DNA of 64,000 bases from an uncultured Lachnospiraceae bacterium (lineage in GTDB: Bacteria > Bacillota > Clostridia > Lachnospirales > Lachnospiraceae): contig CAJUIO010000007.1 of the NCBI GenBank assembly GCA_910586025.1, positions 1-64,000 of the forward strand. Reading direction: 5' to 3'. Below are positions 45,383 to 56,035 of this stretch, piece by piece. The translations under genes and the position numbers were made by a program. Position 1 is the first letter of the stretch. Every line of letters begins with the position of its first letter. The notes beneath the pieces were generated by a model that worked only from the letters and a program-made list of their open reading frames with translations, had not been told where the DNA came from and ran no database searches.

Positions 45383-46633
45383 ATGCCCCATATAACACCG
45401 TTCAGAAGCATACGTCCCAATCCCATCCTGGCCTCCAGGATTGCGGCGCTGCCCTATGATGTGTACAGCAGAAAAGAAGCTCTTGAGGAGGTTTGCAGAC
45501 AGCCGCGCTCCTTTCTTCGGATTGACAGGGCGGAAACCCAGCTTCCGGAGAACGTGGATCTTTATGATGAGAGAGTCTATCAAAAGGCCAGAGAGCTTCT
45601 GGAAATTTCACTTGCAGACGGCAGCTTTATTATGGAAGAAAAGCCCTATTACTATATTTATGAGCTTACCATGAACGGCCGCTCCCAGACCGGGATTGCG
45701 GCCTGCTCCTCTATAGACGATTATATTAACGGGGTCATCCGCAAGCATGAAAACACAAGACAGGACAAGGAGCTTGACAGGATCCGCCACGTGGATGTGA
45801 CAAATGCCAATACGGGACCTATTTTTCTGGCTTACCGCTCCAGAGACGAGATCAACGAGATCGTGAACGGGCAGAAAAGGCGGACTCCCCTCTACGATTT
45901 TATCTCCGGGGACGGGATCGGGCACAGGGTATGGCGCATTGAATGCGGCGAAATCATTCAGCGGCTCCATGGCCTTTTTGAGGAGATTCCCTGCACGTAT
46001 ATTGCGGACGGCCATCACAGATGCGCTTCCGCGGTAAAGGTGGGATTAAAACGCCGCAGGGAGAATCCGGGGTACACGGGAGAGGAGGAGTTTAACCGAT
46101 TCCTTTCCGTTCTGTTTCCGGACGATCAGCTTCAGATCCTTCCTTATAACAGAGTGGTAAAGGATTTAAACGGTCATACACAGGAAGAGCTCCTGCGGGC
46201 GGTGGAAAAAGCCGGATTCCGTATTTCCGGACCGGAAAAGGAGAGCGTATCTCCCGGGGAAAAGGGTTCCTTCGGGATGTTTCTCGGAGGAAAATGGTAT
46301 CTTCTCTCCGCATGTGATTTTCTGAAAAGCGATGATCCGGTGAAGGGGCTTGATGTGTCGATCCTGCAGGATCACCTGTTAGGACCCGTGCTTGGAATCG
46401 GCGATCCTAGGACGGATGACAGGATTGATTTTGTGGGCGGCATCCGGGGACTTTGCGAACTGGAGCGCAGAGTGTCTGAGGATATGGAGATCGCCTTCTC
46501 CATGTACCCCACCTCCATCTGCGAGCTTCTGCGGGTTGCGGATGCAGGAATGCTTATGCCTCCCAAATCCACCTGGTTTGAGCCAAAGCTGCGCAGCGGC
46601 CTGTTTATTCACAGCCTCGAGGGGCAGCGGTAA
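45383..46633 (+). CDS. DUF1015 family protein
   Basis: A 416-residue soluble protein of the DUF1015 family. Recognisable stretches are FRSIRPNP at the start, LPYDVYSRKEA, TGPIFLAYRSRDE, and IADGHHRCASA near residues 220-230. Function is not established. ATG at 45383 after AGGAGG. It is the last gene before the long r-protein leader; no obvious terminator is seen in between. Confidence 0.9.
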   Translation: MPHITPFRSIRPNPILASRIAALPYDVYSRKEALEEVCRQPRSFLRIDRAETQLPENVDLYDERVYQKARELLEISLADGSFIMEEKPYYYIYELTMNGRSQTGIAACSSIDDYINGVIRKHENTRQDKELDRIRHVDVTNANTGPIFLAYRSRDEINEIVNGQKRRTPLYDFISGDGIGHRVWRIECGEIIQRLHGLFEEIPCTYIADGHHRCASAVKVGLKRRRENPGYTGEEEFNRFLSVLFPDDQLQILPYNRVVKDLNGHTQEELLRAVEKAGFRISGPEKESVSPGEKGSFGMFLGGKWYLLSACDFLKSDDPVKGLDVSILQDHLLGPVLGIGDPRTDDRIDFVGGIRGLCELERRVSEDMEIAFSMYPTSICELLRVADAGMLMPPKSTWFEPKLRSGLFIHSLEGQR

Positions 46634-46737
46634 GCAGATTTTTCTCACGGAGCCTGCGACTGTCCTGTAAAAATTCGGCCTGCGCAGGCTGTCTGCGGGA
46701 AAAATGAAATATTTAATAAAAATTTTATATTTACCTC

Positions 46738-46766
46738 TTGCACAAATGAAAATCATCCTGTATACT
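46738..46766 (+). promoter_or_regulatory. Main promoter of the ribosomal-protein cluster
   Basis: TTGCAC (46738-46743) and TATACT (46761-46766) with a 17-nt spacer; AT-rich sequence precedes the -35 box (UP-element-like). It lies about 300 nt upstream of rpsJ. Confidence 0.85.
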
Positions 46767-46772
46767 ATCAAT

Positions 46773-47068
46773 TGCTGTGGCATGATAGCTGTGAAGCGCG
46801 AGGTTGCTGCGGTGCCGCAAGGCATTGCAGGTTTTCCGTGGAGCGAATGTCAAGAAGGCCGGTTTCCGGTCAAAGAACCTGACGGCAAGTCACTGTACAA
46901 ACATAAGTCTGTCGGATGAGACAGAGACACGTGTGTTAAGAATGTATCTGCGCAAACCGCTTCTGCGGTCTTTTATATGGCAGGACAGGACACACACGGA
47001 GGAGTGTACAGTCACCGCTTGTCGTACTTAGAACAATCGAAAAGTGCGAAAAGGAGGCGACTTTTTTT
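46773..47068 (+). ncRNA. Structured 5' leader of the ribosomal cluster (candidate r-protein leader)
   Basis: About 300 nt are transcribed before rpsJ. Recognisable hairpins are GGCCGG with CCGGTC (about 46857-46870) and the terminator-like ACCGC-TTCT-GCGGT followed by CTTTTAT (46956-46976). The length and structure suggest feedback control by a cluster protein (L4 in gamma-proteobacteria), but the mechanism here is not shown. A short open frame in the leader is not considered real. Confidence 0.5.
46956..46976 (+). terminator. Possible attenuator hairpin in the rpsJ leader
   Basis: ACCGC pairs with GCGGT across a TTCT loop, followed by CTTTTAT. The short stem and U-rich tail suggest a weak, conditional terminator inside the leader. 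Confidence 0.45.
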
Positions 47069-47386
47069 ATGGCAAGTCAAGTAATGAGAATCACACTCAA
47101 GGCTTATGATCATCAGCTGGTTGATGCATCTGCCAAAAAAATCATCGAAACAGTCAAGAAGAATGGATCACAGGTAAGCGGACCGGTGCCCCTTCCCACT
47201 AAGAAGGAAGTTGTTACTATCCTGAGGGCAGTCCACAAATACAAGGATTCCAGAGAGCAGTTCGAACAGAGAACTCACAAGAGACTGATTGATATCATCA
47301 CACCCACACCCAAGACCGTGGATGCTCTGCAGAGACTGGAGATGCCTGCGGGCGTGTATATTGATATCAAAATGAAAACCAAGTAA
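47069..47386 (+). CDS. rpsJ: 30S ribosomal protein S10
   Basis: A 105-residue S10 (uS10) with [20 protein letters not shown] and [18 protein letters not shown]. It sits in the head of the small subunit and also acts as NusE in antitermination. ATG lies 11 nt after AAGGAGG, with a T run between them, an unusually long spacing that may matter for regulation. First gene of the cluster. Confidence 0.97.
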   Translation: MASQVMRITLKAYDHQLVDASAKKIIETVKKNGSQVSGPVPLPTKKEVVTILRAVHKYKDSREQFEQRTHKRLIDIITPTPKTVDALQRLEMPAGVYIDIKMKTK

Positions 47387-47474
47387 AGACCATCCGGACC
47401 GGATGGAACACAAAGACCCCTATCGCTAGAATGGCCCGAGAGAGGCCCGCTGTAGGATCAAATGGAGGTAAGAA

Positions 47475-48158
47475 ATGAAAAAAGGTATTTTAGCTATCAA
47501 AGTCGGAATGACTCAGATCTTCAACGAGGATGGAACTCTTGTTCCCGTAACCGTGCTTCAGGCCGGCCCCTGCGTGGTGACACAGATCAAGACCGTGGAG
47601 AACGACGGTTACAGCGCAGTGCAGGTTGGATTTGTAGACAAGAAGGAAAGAATTGTCAACAAGGACAAGGCAGGAAAGAAGGTAGTAATTCACAGACACG
47701 GCGTTGGCAAGGCTATGAAGGGACATTTTCAGAAGGCGGGAAGCTCCTGCAAGAGATATGTCAGAGAATTCAAGTTTGACAATGCGCAGGATTATGCACT
47801 TGGAAATGAAATCAAGGTTGATATGTTTGCAGCCGGCGACAAGATTGACGCATCCGCTATTTCCAAAGGAAAGGGTTTCCAGGGTGCGATCAAGAGACAC
47901 GGACAGCACAGAGGTCCCATGACACATGGTTCCAAATTCCATCGTCATCAGGGTTCTAACGGTGCGTGCTCCTCACCGAGCCGTGTGTTCAAAGGCAAAG
48001 GAATGCCCGGTCATATGGGCTGTGTAAAGGTTACGGTTCAGAACCTTGAGGTAATAAGGACTGATGTTGAGAACAACCTGCTCCTTGTAAAGGGTGCGGT
48101 ACCCGGACCTAAAAAAGGCTTAGTGACAATCAAAGAAACTGTAAAGGCTATAGGATAA
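47475..48158 (+). CDS. rplC: 50S ribosomal protein L3
   Basis: A 227-residue uL3, with the conserved [18 protein letters not shown] start and the internal [13 protein letters not shown] loop that reaches the peptidyl transferase centre. An early assembly protein of the large subunit. It follows rpsJ by 88 nt, behind GGAGG. Confidence 0.97.
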   Translation: MKKGILAIKVGMTQIFNEDGTLVPVTVLQAGPCVVTQIKTVENDGYSAVQVGFVDKKERIVNKDKAGKKVVIHRHGVGKAMKGHFQKAGSSCKRYVREFKFDNAQDYALGNEIKVDMFAAGDKIDASAISKGKGFQGAIKRHGQHRGPMTHGSKFHRHQGSNGACSSPSRVFKGKGMPGHMGCVKVTVQNLEVIRTDVENNLLLVKGAVPGPKKGLVTIKETVKAIG

Positions 48159-48188
48159 TAAAGCCTTAGCGAAAGGAGGACCATTCAG

Positions 48189-48809
48189 ATGGCAAACGTA
48201 TCTGTTTTTAATATGGAAGGCAAGGAAGTTGGCACGATGGAATTGAGCGATGCGATATTTGGCGTATCGATAAATGAGCATCTGGTACACATGGCAGTCG
48301 TACAGCATCTTGCAAACAAGCGTCAGGGAACGCAGAAGGCAAAAACCCGTTCCGAGGTTTCCGGCGGCGGAAGAAAGCCCTGGAGACAGAAGGGAACCGG
48401 TCATGCGAGACAGGGTTCGACGAGATCACCCCAGTGGAAGGGCGGCGGAGTGGTATTCGCTCCCGTGCCGAGAGACTATTCCTTTAAGCTCAATAAGAAG
48501 GAAAAGAGAGCGGCTCTCAAATCCGTACTCACAAGCAGGGTGCAGAACAATAAGCTGATCGTGATCGACGAGCTGAAATTTGACGAGATCAAGACAAAGA
48601 AATTCAAGGCGGTTCTGGATAATTTCAAGGTCAGCAAGGCGCTTGTCGTTCTGGCACAGGATGACGAGAAGGTTATCATGTCCGCTAGAAATCTTCCTGC
48701 GGTTAAAACATCACGGGCTGATATGATTAACGTATATGATATTTTGAAGGGCGACACGCTGATCCTTACAAAGGATGCGGCGGCTAAGATTGAGGAGGTG
48801 TTTGCATAA
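48189..48809 (+). CDS. rplD: 50S ribosomal protein L4
   Basis: A 206-residue uL4 with the long loop carrying [23 protein letters not shown] and the [12 protein letters not shown] motif. It lines the peptide exit tunnel, and in some bacteria represses its own operon through the leader. Its stop codon shares a base with the rplW start. Confidence 0.97.
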   Translation: MANVSVFNMEGKEVGTMELSDAIFGVSINEHLVHMAVVQHLANKRQGTQKAKTRSEVSGGGRKPWRQKGTGHARQGSTRSPQWKGGGVVFAPVPRDYSFKLNKKEKRAALKSVLTSRVQNNKLIVIDELKFDEIKTKKFKAVLDNFKVSKALVVLAQDDEKVIMSARNLPAVKTSRADMINVYDILKGDTLILTKDAAAKIEEVFA

Positions 48810-49108
48810 TGGCAGCAATCCAGTATTATGATGTAATCCTCAAACCGGTTATTACGGAGAAGAGTATGGCTGGTATGAGCGAAAAGAAGTACACTTTTCT
48901 GGTTCATCCGGAGGCAAATAAGTCAATGATCAGGGAAGCCGTAGAGAAGATGTTCGAGGGCACCAAGGTAAGAAAGGTCAACACCATGAATATCCCCGGC
49001 AAGACAAAGAGACGCGGAATGACCGAGGGAAGAACGGCAAAGACGAAGAAAGCGATCGTGTGGCTGACAGCGGACAGCAAGGAAATTGAGATCTTTGCAG
49101 GACTGTAA
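48809..49108 (+). CDS. rplW: 50S ribosomal protein L23
   Basis: A 99-residue uL23, with [12 protein letters not shown] at the start and the [16 protein letters not shown] end. It surrounds the tunnel exit and binds trigger factor and SRP. ATG overlaps the rplD stop by one base (TAATG). Confidence 0.97.
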   Translation: MAAIQYYDVILKPVITEKSMAGMSEKKYTFLVHPEANKSMIREAVEKMFEGTKVRKVNTMNIPGKTKRRGMTEGRTAKTKKAIVWLTADSKEIEIFAGL

Positions 49109-49170
49109 ATGGCGATAAGTTATGCACATTCAAGTGCGATATCAAATGAAGCTCGAAAGGAGAAAAAGTC

Positions 49171-50016
49171 ATGGGAATCAAGACATATAACCCATATACA
49201 CCTTCCAGAAGAAATATGACAGGCTCTGATTTTTCAGAGATCACAAAGAAGACACCAGAGAAGTCTCTGTGTGTTCCTCTCAAGAAGAATGCGGGCCGGA
49301 ATAATCAGGGTAAAATCACAGTAAGACACCGCGGAGGCGGAGCAAAAAGAAAATACAGGATCATTGATTTTAAGAGAAACAGCAAGGACGGCATGCAGGC
49401 GATCGTGATCGGAATCGAATACGATCCCAACAGATCCGCAAACATTGCGCTGATCCGTTATATGGACGGTGAAAAGGCGTATATCATCGCTCCTCAGGGT
49501 CTGACAGACGGAATGAAGGTTATGAGCGGACCGGAAGCGGAAGTGAGAGTGGGAAACTGCCTGCCTCTGTCCAATATTCCCATCGGTACCCAGGTTCACA
49601 ATATTGAATTACATCCCGGCAAAGGCGGACAGATGGTTCGTTCCGCGGGAAACAGCGCACAGCTGATGGCAAAGGAAGGGAAATATGCGACCCTTCGTCT
49701 TCCCTCCGGCGAGATGAGAATGGTTCCCATCGGATGCAGGGCAACGGTAGGTGTTGTGGGAAATGCGGATCACAACCTTATCAATATCGGTAAAGCAGGA
49801 CGTAAGCGCCACATGGGCATCCGTCCCACGGTACGCGGTTCTGTCATGAACCCCAATGACCATCCTCATGGCGGTGGTGAGGGTAAGACCGGTATCGGAC
49901 GTCCCGGCCCGAGCACACCTTGGGGCAAGCCTGCTCTTGGTCTTAAGACCCGTAAGAAGAAAAAGGCTTCTAACAAGCTGATCATAAGAAGAAGAGACGG
50001 CAAGGCCATCAAATAG
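49171..50016 (+). CDS. rplB: 50S ribosomal protein L2
   Basis: A 281-residue uL2, with [18 protein letters not shown] at the start, a [16 protein letters not shown] stretch and [13 protein letters not shown], the histidine-containing loop near the peptidyl transferase centre. Full length for the family. Confidence 0.97.
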   Translation: MGIKTYNPYTPSRRNMTGSDFSEITKKTPEKSLCVPLKKNAGRNNQGKITVRHRGGGAKRKYRIIDFKRNSKDGMQAIVIGIEYDPNRSANIALIRYMDGEKAYIIAPQGLTDGMKVMSGPEAEVRVGNCLPLSNIPIGTQVHNIELHPGKGGQMVRSAGNSAQLMAKEGKYATLRLPSGEMRMVPIGCRATVGVVGNADHNLINIGKAGRKRHMGIRPTVRGSVMNPNDHPHGGGEGKTGIGRPGPSTPWGKPALGLKTRKKKKASNKLIIRRRDGKAIK

Positions 50017-50032
50017 TTAAGGAGGAGAGAAA

Positions 50033-50314
50033 ATGGCTAGATCACTGAAAAAAGGACCCTTTGCAGATGCAAGTTTACTGAAAAAAGTAGATGCAATGAA
50101 TGCAGCAGGACAAAAGCAGGTTATCAAGACCTGGTCCCGTCGTTCTACAATCTTCCCTTCTTTTGTGGGACATACGTTTGCAGTACACGACGGAAGAAAG
50201 CATGTGCCTGTATATGTGACAGAAGACATGGTAGGACATAAGTTGGGTGAATTTGTGGCTACCAGAACCTATAGAGGACACGGAAAAGACGAAAAGAAGT
50301 CTAAAGTAAGATAG
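50033..50314 (+). CDS. rpsS: 30S ribosomal protein S19
   Basis: A 93-residue uS19, with [12 protein letters not shown] and [21 protein letters not shown]. It lies in the 30S head near the A site. 16 nt follow rplB. Confidence 0.97.
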   Translation: MARSLKKGPFADASLLKKVDAMNAAGQKQVIKTWSRRSTIFPSFVGHTFAVHDGRKHVPVYVTEDMVGHKLGEFVATRTYRGHGKDEKKSKVR

Positions 50315-50327
50315 GAGGTTTTTAGTA

Positions 50328-50714
50328 ATGGCTAAAGGACATAGATCCCAGATTAAAAGAGAGAGAAATGCACGGAAAGATACAAGACCCTCCGCTAAGT
50401 TGTCTTACGCAAGAGTGTCTGTTACAAAAGCGTGCTTCGTTTTGGATGCCATCAGAGGTAAGGATGTGACCTCTGCGCTGGCAATCTTAGAGTATAATCC
50501 CAGATATGCTTCCAGCGTTATCAGGAAGTTATTGCAGTCCGCAGTTGCAAATGCGGAGAACAATAACGGAATGAATCCGGAAAACCTTTATATTGCAGAG
50601 TGCTATGCGAATAAGGGACCTACAATGAAAAGAATAAAACCGAGGGCACAGGGAAGGGCTTACAGGATCGAGAAGAAAATGAGCCATATCACGGTTGTGC
50701 TTGATGAGAGATAG
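50328..50714 (+). CDS. rplV: 50S ribosomal protein L22
   Basis: A 128-residue uL22, with [16 protein letters not shown] and the tunnel loop ending [16 protein letters not shown]. Its beta hairpin lines the exit tunnel where macrolides act. Confidence 0.97.
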   Translation: MAKGHRSQIKRERNARKDTRPSAKLSYARVSVTKACFVLDAIRGKDVTSALAILEYNPRYASSVIRKLLQSAVANAENNNGMNPENLYIAECYANKGPTMKRIKPRAQGRAYRIEKKMSHITVVLDER

Positions 50715-50731
50715 GAAGAGGAGGGAATATA

Positions 50732-51403
50732 ATGGGACAGAAAGTTAATCCTCATGGCCTTAGAGTTGGCGTTATTAAGGATTGGGATTCTAAATGGTAT
50801 GCAGATTCAGATTTTTCTGATTTCCTTAAAGAAGACTACAATATCAGGAAATTTCTGAAGAAGAAATTATACAGCGCAGGAGTTTCCAAGATCGAGATCG
50901 AGAGAGCTTCCGACAGAGTAAAGGTTGTCATCTATACGGCTAAGCCCGGTGTCGTGATCGGTAAGGGCGGAGCGGAGATCGAGGTAACCAAGAAGGAGCT
51001 TTCCAAGATGACGGGAAAGAAGGTCCTGGTAGATATCAAAGAGATCAAGAGACCGGACAAAGACGCTCAGCTTGTGGCTGAGAACATTGCCCAGCAGCTT
51101 GAGAACCGTGTTTCTTTCAGACGTGCCATGAAATCCTGCATGGGCAGAACCATGAAGGCGGGAGCACTTGGTATCAAAACTTCCTGTTCAGGACGTCTTG
51201 GCGGCGCAGATATGGCCCGTACAGAGTTTTACAGCGAGGGAACCATTCCGCTGCAGACACTTCGCGCAGACATTGAGTACGGTTTTGCGGAAGCAGACAC
51301 AACCTATGGCAAGGTAGGCGTTAAAGTATGGATTTACAAGGGTGAAGTACTTCCTACTAAAAAGAATGAAGAAAAAACAGTGCAGGAAGGGAGCGATAAA
51401 TAA
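50732..51403 (+). CDS. rpsC: 30S ribosomal protein S3
   Basis: A 223-residue uS3. [18 protein letters not shown] marks the start and a KH domain contains the [11 protein letters not shown]-binding motif. It shares the last base with the rplP start (TAATG). Confidence 0.97.
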   Translation: MGQKVNPHGLRVGVIKDWDSKWYADSDFSDFLKEDYNIRKFLKKKLYSAGVSKIEIERASDRVKVVIYTAKPGVVIGKGGAEIEVTKKELSKMTGKKVLVDIKEIKRPDKDAQLVAENIAQQLENRVSFRRAMKSCMGRTMKAGALGIKTSCSGRLGGADMARTEFYSEGTIPLQTLRADIEYGFAEADTTYGKVGVKVWIYKGEVLPTKKNEEKTVQEGSDK

Positions 51404-51840
51404 TGTTAATGCCTAAAAGAGTAAAACGTCGTAAACAGTTCCGCGGCAGCATAAGAGGAAAAGCAACACGCGGCAATAAGATTACTTACGGTGAATACGG
51501 TATCGTTGCTTTGGAGCCGTGCTGGATTAAATCAAACCAGATCGAGGCTGCCCGTATCGCAATGACCCGTTATGTAAAGCGCGGCGGACAGGTCTGGATC
51601 AAGATTTTCCCCGACAAACCGGTAACGGCAAAGCCGGCTGAAACACGTATGGGTTCCGGTAAGGGAACATTGGAGTATTGGGTGGCGGTTGTTAAGCCCG
51701 GTCGTGTATTGTTTGAAATCTCAGGAGTGGCTGAGGAGACAGCGAAGGAAGCTCTCAGGCTTGCAACCTATAAGCTTCCCTGCAAATGTAAGATTGTTTC
51801 TAAGGCGGACTTGGAAGGCGGTGCATCGAATGAAAACTAA
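51403..51840 (+). CDS. rplP: 50S ribosomal protein L16
   Basis: A 145-residue uL16 with [15 protein letters not shown] at the start and [16 protein letters not shown]. It organises the A site of the large subunit. The rpmC start overlaps its end by 11 nt. Confidence 0.97.
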   Translation: MLMPKRVKRRKQFRGSIRGKATRGNKITYGEYGIVALEPCWIKSNQIEAARIAMTRYVKRGGQVWIKIFPDKPVTAKPAETRMGSGKGTLEYWVAVVKPGRVLFEISGVAEETAKEALRLATYKLPCKCKIVSKADLEGGASNEN

Positions 51841-52036
51841 GAAATATGTAGAAGATTTAAAAACGAAATCAGCTGCAGAATTAGCACAGGATTTAGTGGC
51901 GGCTAAGAAAGAACTTTTCAATTTGAGATTCCAGAATGCAACCAACCAGCTGGATAACACAGCAAGGATCAAAGAAGTGAGAAAGAATATCGCAAGAATT
52001 CAGACAGTGATTACTCAGAAGCAGAGAGAGAACTAG
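51830..52036 (+). CDS. rpmC: 50S ribosomal protein L29
   Basis: A 68-residue uL29 ([18 protein letters not shown], then [15 protein letters not shown] and [11 protein letters not shown]). Two long helices lie near the tunnel exit. The start at 51830 lies inside the rplP end; a longer frame is not used. Confidence 0.95.
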   Translation: MKTKKYVEDLKTKSAAELAQDLVAAKKELFNLRFQNATNQLDNTARIKEVRKNIARIQTVITQKQREN

Positions 52037-52076
52037 GTTGTTTCAGGGAATGTCAGAGAAAGGAGACTTAAAAATC

Positions 52077-52331
52077 GTGGACAGAAATTTGAGAAAAACA
52101 CGTACCGGTAAGGTTGTCAGTGATAAAATGGATAAAACAATCGTTGTTGGTATTGAAGAGCATGTGAAGCATCCTCTTTACAAGAAGGTCGTTAAGAGAA
52201 CCTATAAACTGAAGGCTCATGATGAAAACAACGAGTGCCATATTGGCGATACCGTCAAGGTAATGGAGACAAGACCCTTATCCAAGGATAAGAGATGGAG
52301 ACTTGTTGAGATCGTAGAGAGAGCAAAATAA
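52077..52331 (+). CDS. rpsQ: 30S ribosomal protein S17
   Basis: An 84-residue uS17 starting at GTG (52077), 11 nt after AAGGAG, with [19 protein letters not shown] and the [12 protein letters not shown] end. The open frame reaches 52038, but that extension is longer than the family and not needed. Confidence 0.95.
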   Translation: MDRNLRKTRTGKVVSDKMDKTIVVGIEEHVKHPLYKKVVKRTYKLKAHDENNECHIGDTVKVMETRPLSKDKRWRLVEIVERAK

Positions 52332-52365
52332 AAATATTGAAGAATATTTTGGAAGGAGAATTAGC

Positions 52366-52734
52366 ATGATTCAACAGGAAAGCAGACTTAGAGTTGCTGA
52401 TAATACAGGTGCTAAGGAAATCCTCTGCATCAGAGTTATGGGTGGATCTACAAGAAGATATGCACACATTGGCGATATAATTATTGCTACGGTTAAAGAT
52501 GCAACGCCAGGCGGCGTTGTAAAAAAGGGCGACGTGGTAAAGGCCGTGGTGGTTCGTACCGTAAAGGGCGCACGCCGCAAGGACGGATCTTACATCAGAT
52601 TTGACGAGAATGCCGCTGTTATCATCAAGGACGATAAGACCCCCAGAGGAACTCGTATCTTTGGACCGGTAGCGAGAGAGCTTCGTGATAAACAGTTCAT
52701 GAAAATTGTTTCACTGGCTCCCGAAGTATTATAG
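52366..52734 (+). CDS. rplN: 50S ribosomal protein L14
   Basis: A 122-residue uL14, starting [17 protein letters not shown], with [21 protein letters not shown] and [14 protein letters not shown]. Typical length. It forms an intersubunit bridge. Confidence 0.97.
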   Translation: MIQQESRLRVADNTGAKEILCIRVMGGSTRRYAHIGDIIIATVKDATPGGVVKKGDVVKAVVVRTVKGARRKDGSYIRFDENAAVIIKDDKTPRGTRIFGPVARELRDKQFMKIVSLAPEVL

Positions 52735-52745
52735 GAGGTGCTGGC

Positions 52746-53057
52746 ATGGCAACTTTAAAGATTAAGAAGGGCGACACGATCAGGGTGATCGCCGGTAAGG
52801 ATAACGGAAAGGAAGGCAAGGTGCTTTCCGTAGACGCAAAGAAGCATAGAGTGCTTGTGGAAGGCATCAACATGATTACAAAGCACACAAAACCTTCGGC
52901 AGCGAACCAGAATGGCGGAATTATTCAAAAAGAGGCGCCTATTGATATTTCAAACGTAATGTATCTTCACAAGGGTAAGCCTACCAGAGTCGGCTTCAGG
53001 TTTGAAAACGACAAGAAAGTGCGTTTCGCAAAATCAACAGGCGAAGTGATTGACTAA
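52746..53057 (+). CDS. rplX: 50S ribosomal protein L24
   Basis: A 103-residue uL24 with a KOW motif ([19 protein letters not shown]) and [12 protein letters not shown]. It initiates assembly of the large subunit. 11 nt after rplN. Confidence 0.97.
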   Translation: MATLKIKKGDTIRVIAGKDNGKEGKVLSVDAKKHRVLVEGINMITKHTKPSAANQNGGIIQKEAPIDISNVMYLHKGKPTRVGFRFENDKKVRFAKSTGEVID

Positions 53058-53081
53058 TTCTAGGAAAGGAGAACTGGAAGC

Positions 53082-53621
53082 GTGAGCAGACTTAAAACAT
53101 TTTATAATGATGAGATCGTAGATGCTATGATCAAAAAGTTCGGATATAAGAACATCATGGAAGTACCCAAGCTTGACAAGATTGTTGTCAACATGGGTGT
53201 CGGCGAAGCAAAAGATAACGCAAAACTGCTTGAATCTGCTGCTAAGGATCTTGAGATTATCACGGGTCAGAAGCCGGTGCTTACCAAAGCGAAAAAATCT
53301 ATTGCTAACTTTAAGATCAGAGAAGGCTTGGCTATCGGATGTAAGGTTACACTGCGCGGAGAGAGAATGTATGAGTTTCTTGACCGCCTTGTAAATCTGG
53401 CACTTCCCCGCGTGCGCGACTTCAGAGGCGTTAACCCCAATGCGTTCGACGGAAGAGGAAATTACGCTCTGGGAATCAAGGAGCAGCTTATTTTCCCTGA
53501 AATCGAATACGACAAGGTGGATAAGGTGAGAGGTATGGATGTCATCGTGGTGACAACCGCAAAGACAGACGAAGAGGCACGCGAATTACTGAGATTATTT
53601 AATATGCCGTTTGCAAAGTAA
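53082..53621 (+). CDS. rplE: 50S ribosomal protein L5
   Basis: A 179-residue uL5 starting at GTG ([12 protein letters not shown]), with the [11 protein letters not shown] stretch and [15 protein letters not shown]. It binds 5S rRNA with L18. Confidence 0.97.
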   Translation: MSRLKTFYNDEIVDAMIKKFGYKNIMEVPKLDKIVVNMGVGEAKDNAKLLESAAKDLEIITGQKPVLTKAKKSIANFKIREGLAIGCKVTLRGERMYEFLDRLVNLALPRVRDFRGVNPNAFDGRGNYALGIKEQLIFPEIEYDKVDKVRGMDVIVVTTAKTDEEARELLRLFNMPFAK

Positions 53622-53641
53622 GAAGGAGGTAAAGAAAATCC

Positions 53642-53827
53642 ATGGCTAAAACTTCAATGAAGATCAAACAGCAGCGTAAACCCAAGTTTTCTACAAGAGC
53701 TTATACTCGTTGTAATATATGTGGACGTCCACATTCTGTTTTGAGAAAATACGGAATCTGCAGAGTTTGCTTCCGAGAGCTGGCATATAAGGGACAGATC
53801 CCCGGTGTCAAGAAGGCGAGCTGGTAA
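53642..53827 (+). CDS. rpsN: 30S ribosomal protein S14, zinc type
   Basis: A 61-residue type-Z uS14 with two zinc-binding pairs CNIC and CRVC (CX2C...CX2C). This zinc form is typical of Firmicutes and other bacteria with a minimal S14. The start is ATG at 53642. Confidence 0.97.
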   Translation: MAKTSMKIKQQRKPKFSTRAYTRCNICGRPHSVLRKYGICRVCFRELAYKGQIPGVKKASW

Positions 53828-53829
53828 TC

Positions 53830-53896
53830 GGTTCAGCCGTGCTGAACCTTTGGAAGTTTGCACAGCAAACTTCTGGGTCGTGGGGTTAACTTCACG
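53830..53896 (+). other. Three tandem hairpins between rpsN and rpsH
   Basis: The 96-nt gap holds GGTTCAGC/GCTGAACC (53830-53848), GAAGTTTGC/GCAAACTTC (53853-53873) and a weaker CGTG/CACG (53879-53896), then GGAGG before the rpsH start. No long T run follows each stem (a T6 tract lies near 53905). Possible processing site or protein-binding site. Confidence 0.6.
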
Positions 53897-53923
53897 AAGG
53901 AAATTTTTTAGGAGGAAAAAAGA

Positions 53924-54325
53924 ATGACAATGAGCGATCCTATTGCAGATATGCTTACAAGAATCCGTAACGCAAATATTGCAAAACACGATACAGTAGA
54001 TGTTCCCTCTTCCAAAATGAAGCTGGCGATTGCAGATATTCTTGTAGAGGAAGGATACATCAAAAAATATGATCTGATTGACGAGGGGAGTTTCAAGACG
54101 ATCCGCATTACTCTCAAGTACGGTGCGGACAGAAACGAGAAGATCATCACAGGCCTTAAGAGAATTTCAAAGCCCGGTTTACGTATTTATGCTGGCAAGG
54201 ATGAGCTTCCCAGGGTACTTGGAGGACTTGGAATTGCGATCATTTCCACCAACCAGGGTGTTGTAACTGATAAGAAGGCCAGAGCGCTGCAGGTAGGCGG
54301 CGAGGTGCTGGCGTACGTTTGGTAA
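53924..54325 (+). CDS. rpsH: 30S ribosomal protein S8
   Basis: A 133-residue uS8, with [16 protein letters not shown] and an end VLAYVW. It binds the central domain of 16S rRNA and in E. coli represses the spc operon. The gap before it, with three hairpins, is the largest in this part of the cluster. Confidence 0.97.
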   Translation: MTMSDPIADMLTRIRNANIAKHDTVDVPSSKMKLAIADILVEEGYIKKYDLIDEGSFKTIRITLKYGADRNEKIITGLKRISKPGLRIYAGKDELPRVLGGLGIAIISTNQGVVTDKKARALQVGGEVLAYVW

Positions 54326-54355
54326 AGACGACTAATTAAAACAGGAGGTACGGGC

Positions 54356-54898
54356 ATGTCACGTATAGGAAGAATGCCAATCGCAATTCCGGCAGGCGTT
54401 ACTGTTGAAATTGCAGAAAATAATAAGGTGACTGTGAAGGGGCCTAAGGGAACGCTTGTAAGAGTACTCCCCACAGAAATGGAAATTAAGATGGAGGGCG
54501 AGACCGTTGTAGTAACCAGGCCCAACGATTTGAAGAAGATGAAGTCCCTTCATGGACTTACGAGAACACTGATTAACAATATGGTGGTCGGCGTAACCCA
54601 GGGCTATGAGAAGAAGCTGGAAGTAAACGGTGTCGGCTACAGGGCGGCGAAATCCGGAAATAAACTGACCTTATCCTTAGGATATTCACATCCGGTTGAG
54701 ATGATTGATCCGGAAGGAATCGAGACGGTTGTGGAAGGACAGAACGTTATCATTGTCAAGGGTATTGATAAAGAGAAGGTTGGCCAGTGCGCAGCTGAAA
54801 TCAGAGACAAGAGAAGGCCGGAGCCTTATAAGGGCAAGGGTATCAAGTATGCTGATGAGGTGATCAGACGTAAAGTTGGTAAGACCGGTAAGAAATAA
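54356..54898 (+). CDS. rplF: 50S ribosomal protein L6
   Basis: A 180-residue uL6 ([46 protein letters not shown]). Two related domains. It stabilises the sarcin-ricin region. Confidence 0.97.
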   Translation: MSRIGRMPIAIPAGVTVEIAENNKVTVKGPKGTLVRVLPTEMEIKMEGETVVVTRPNDLKKMKSLHGLTRTLINNMVVGVTQGYEKKLEVNGVGYRAAKSGNKLTLSLGYSHPVEMIDPEGIETVVEGQNVIIVKGIDKEKVGQCAAEIRDKRRPEPYKGKGIKYADEVIRRKVGKTGKK

Positions 54899-54918
54899 GA
54901 GATAAGGAGAGTGTAAAG

Positions 54919-55287
54919 ATGGTTAACAAAAAGTCAAGACAGGAAGTCCGTGTTAAGAAACACAAGAGAATGCGTAACCGTTTCAGCGGTACACCTGAGA
55001 GGCCTCGTTTAGCTGTGTTCAGAAGCAATAATCATATGTATGCTCAAATTATTGACGATACGATTGGTCATACTCTGGCAGCGGCTTCCACAGTGGAGAA
55101 GGAAGTAAGATCTGAGCTGGAGAAAACCAATAACGTTGATGCCGCAGCATATTTGGGAACAGTCATTGCTAAGAGAGCGCTGGAAAAAGGCATTGATACA
55201 GTGGTTTATGACAGAGGCGGGTATTTATACCACGGCAAAGTAGCAGCGTTAGCTGAGGCGGCCAGAGAAGCTGGCTTAAAATTCTAG
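54919..55287 (+). CDS. rplR: 50S ribosomal protein L18
   Basis: A 122-residue uL18 ([36 protein letters not shown]). It carries 5S rRNA together with L5. Confidence 0.97.
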   Translation: MVNKKSRQEVRVKKHKRMRNRFSGTPERPRLAVFRSNNHMYAQIIDDTIGHTLAAASTVEKEVRSELEKTNNVDAAAYLGTVIAKRALEKGIDTVVYDRGGYLYHGKVAALAEAAREAGLKF

Positions 55288-55304
55288 GAAAGGAAACGTA
55301 GATC

Positions 55305-55814
55305 ATGAAGAATACAATCATAGATGTAAGCCAGTTAGAGTTAAATGACAAGGTTGTTGCGATCAAGCGCGTAACCAAGACTGTAAAGGGCGGACGAAAC
55401 ATGAGATTTACCGCGCTTGTAGTGGTTGGCGACGGTAACGGTCATGTTGGAGCCGGTCTCGGTAAGGCGGTAGAAATTCCCGAAGCAATCCGTAAAGGAA
55501 AAGAAGATGCGATTAAGCATATCATCAAGGTTGCAAGGGATGAGAATAATTCCATTACCCATGATTTCATTGGTAAATTCGGTTCTGCCAATGTTCTTTT
55601 GAAGAAGGCTCCTGACGGTACCGGTATTATTGCGGGCGGTCCTGCGCGTATTGTGTGCGAGTTGGCGGGAATCAAGAATATCCGTACAAAATCTCTGGGC
55701 TCAAACAATAAGCAGAACGTTGTTCTGGCAACTCTGGCAGGTCTTGGCAGCCTTAAGACCCCGGAGGAAGTTGCAAGAAGCCGTGGAAAATCCGTAGAAG
55801 AAGTATTGGCATAG
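55305..55814 (+). CDS. rpsE: 30S ribosomal protein S5
   Basis: A 169-residue uS5, with a double-stranded RNA-binding domain ([22 protein letters not shown]) and the mRNA-entry loop [16 protein letters not shown]. It contributes to decoding accuracy. Confidence 0.97.
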   Translation: MKNTIIDVSQLELNDKVVAIKRVTKTVKGGRNMRFTALVVVGDGNGHVGAGLGKAVEIPEAIRKGKEDAIKHIIKVARDENNSITHDFIGKFGSANVLLKKAPDGTGIIAGGPARIVCELAGIKNIRTKSLGSNNKQNVVLATLAGLGSLKTPEEVARSRGKSVEEVLA

Positions 55815-55826
55815 GAGGGAATAGAC

Positions 55827-56015
55827 GTGGCAGAGCAGAAAATGTTAAAAATCACACTGGTGAGATCTACTATCGGAGCAATTCCCAAGCATAAGGCCAC
55901 CGCTATATCAATGGGGCTCAGAAAGCTGAACAAGTCCATCATCCTGCCGGATAATCCGGCAACGAGAGGTCAGATTCAGCAGATCAGACATTTAATCAAA
56001 GTTGAGGAAGTATAG
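55827..56015 (+). CDS. rpmD: 50S ribosomal protein L30
   Basis: A 62-residue uL30 ([20 protein letters not shown]...). GTG start at 55827, after GGAGGG, 12 nt past rpsE. Confidence 0.96.
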   Translation: MAEQKMLKITLVRSTIGAIPKHKATAISMGLRKLNKSIILPDNPATRGQIQQIRHLIKVEEV

Positions 56016-56035
56016 AAGATAAGGAGGTGTCAGCA

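Noticed and set aside
46704..47031. Short open frames in the rpsJ leader
   Set aside because: No ribosome site and no conserved pattern; the region is better explained as leader RNA.
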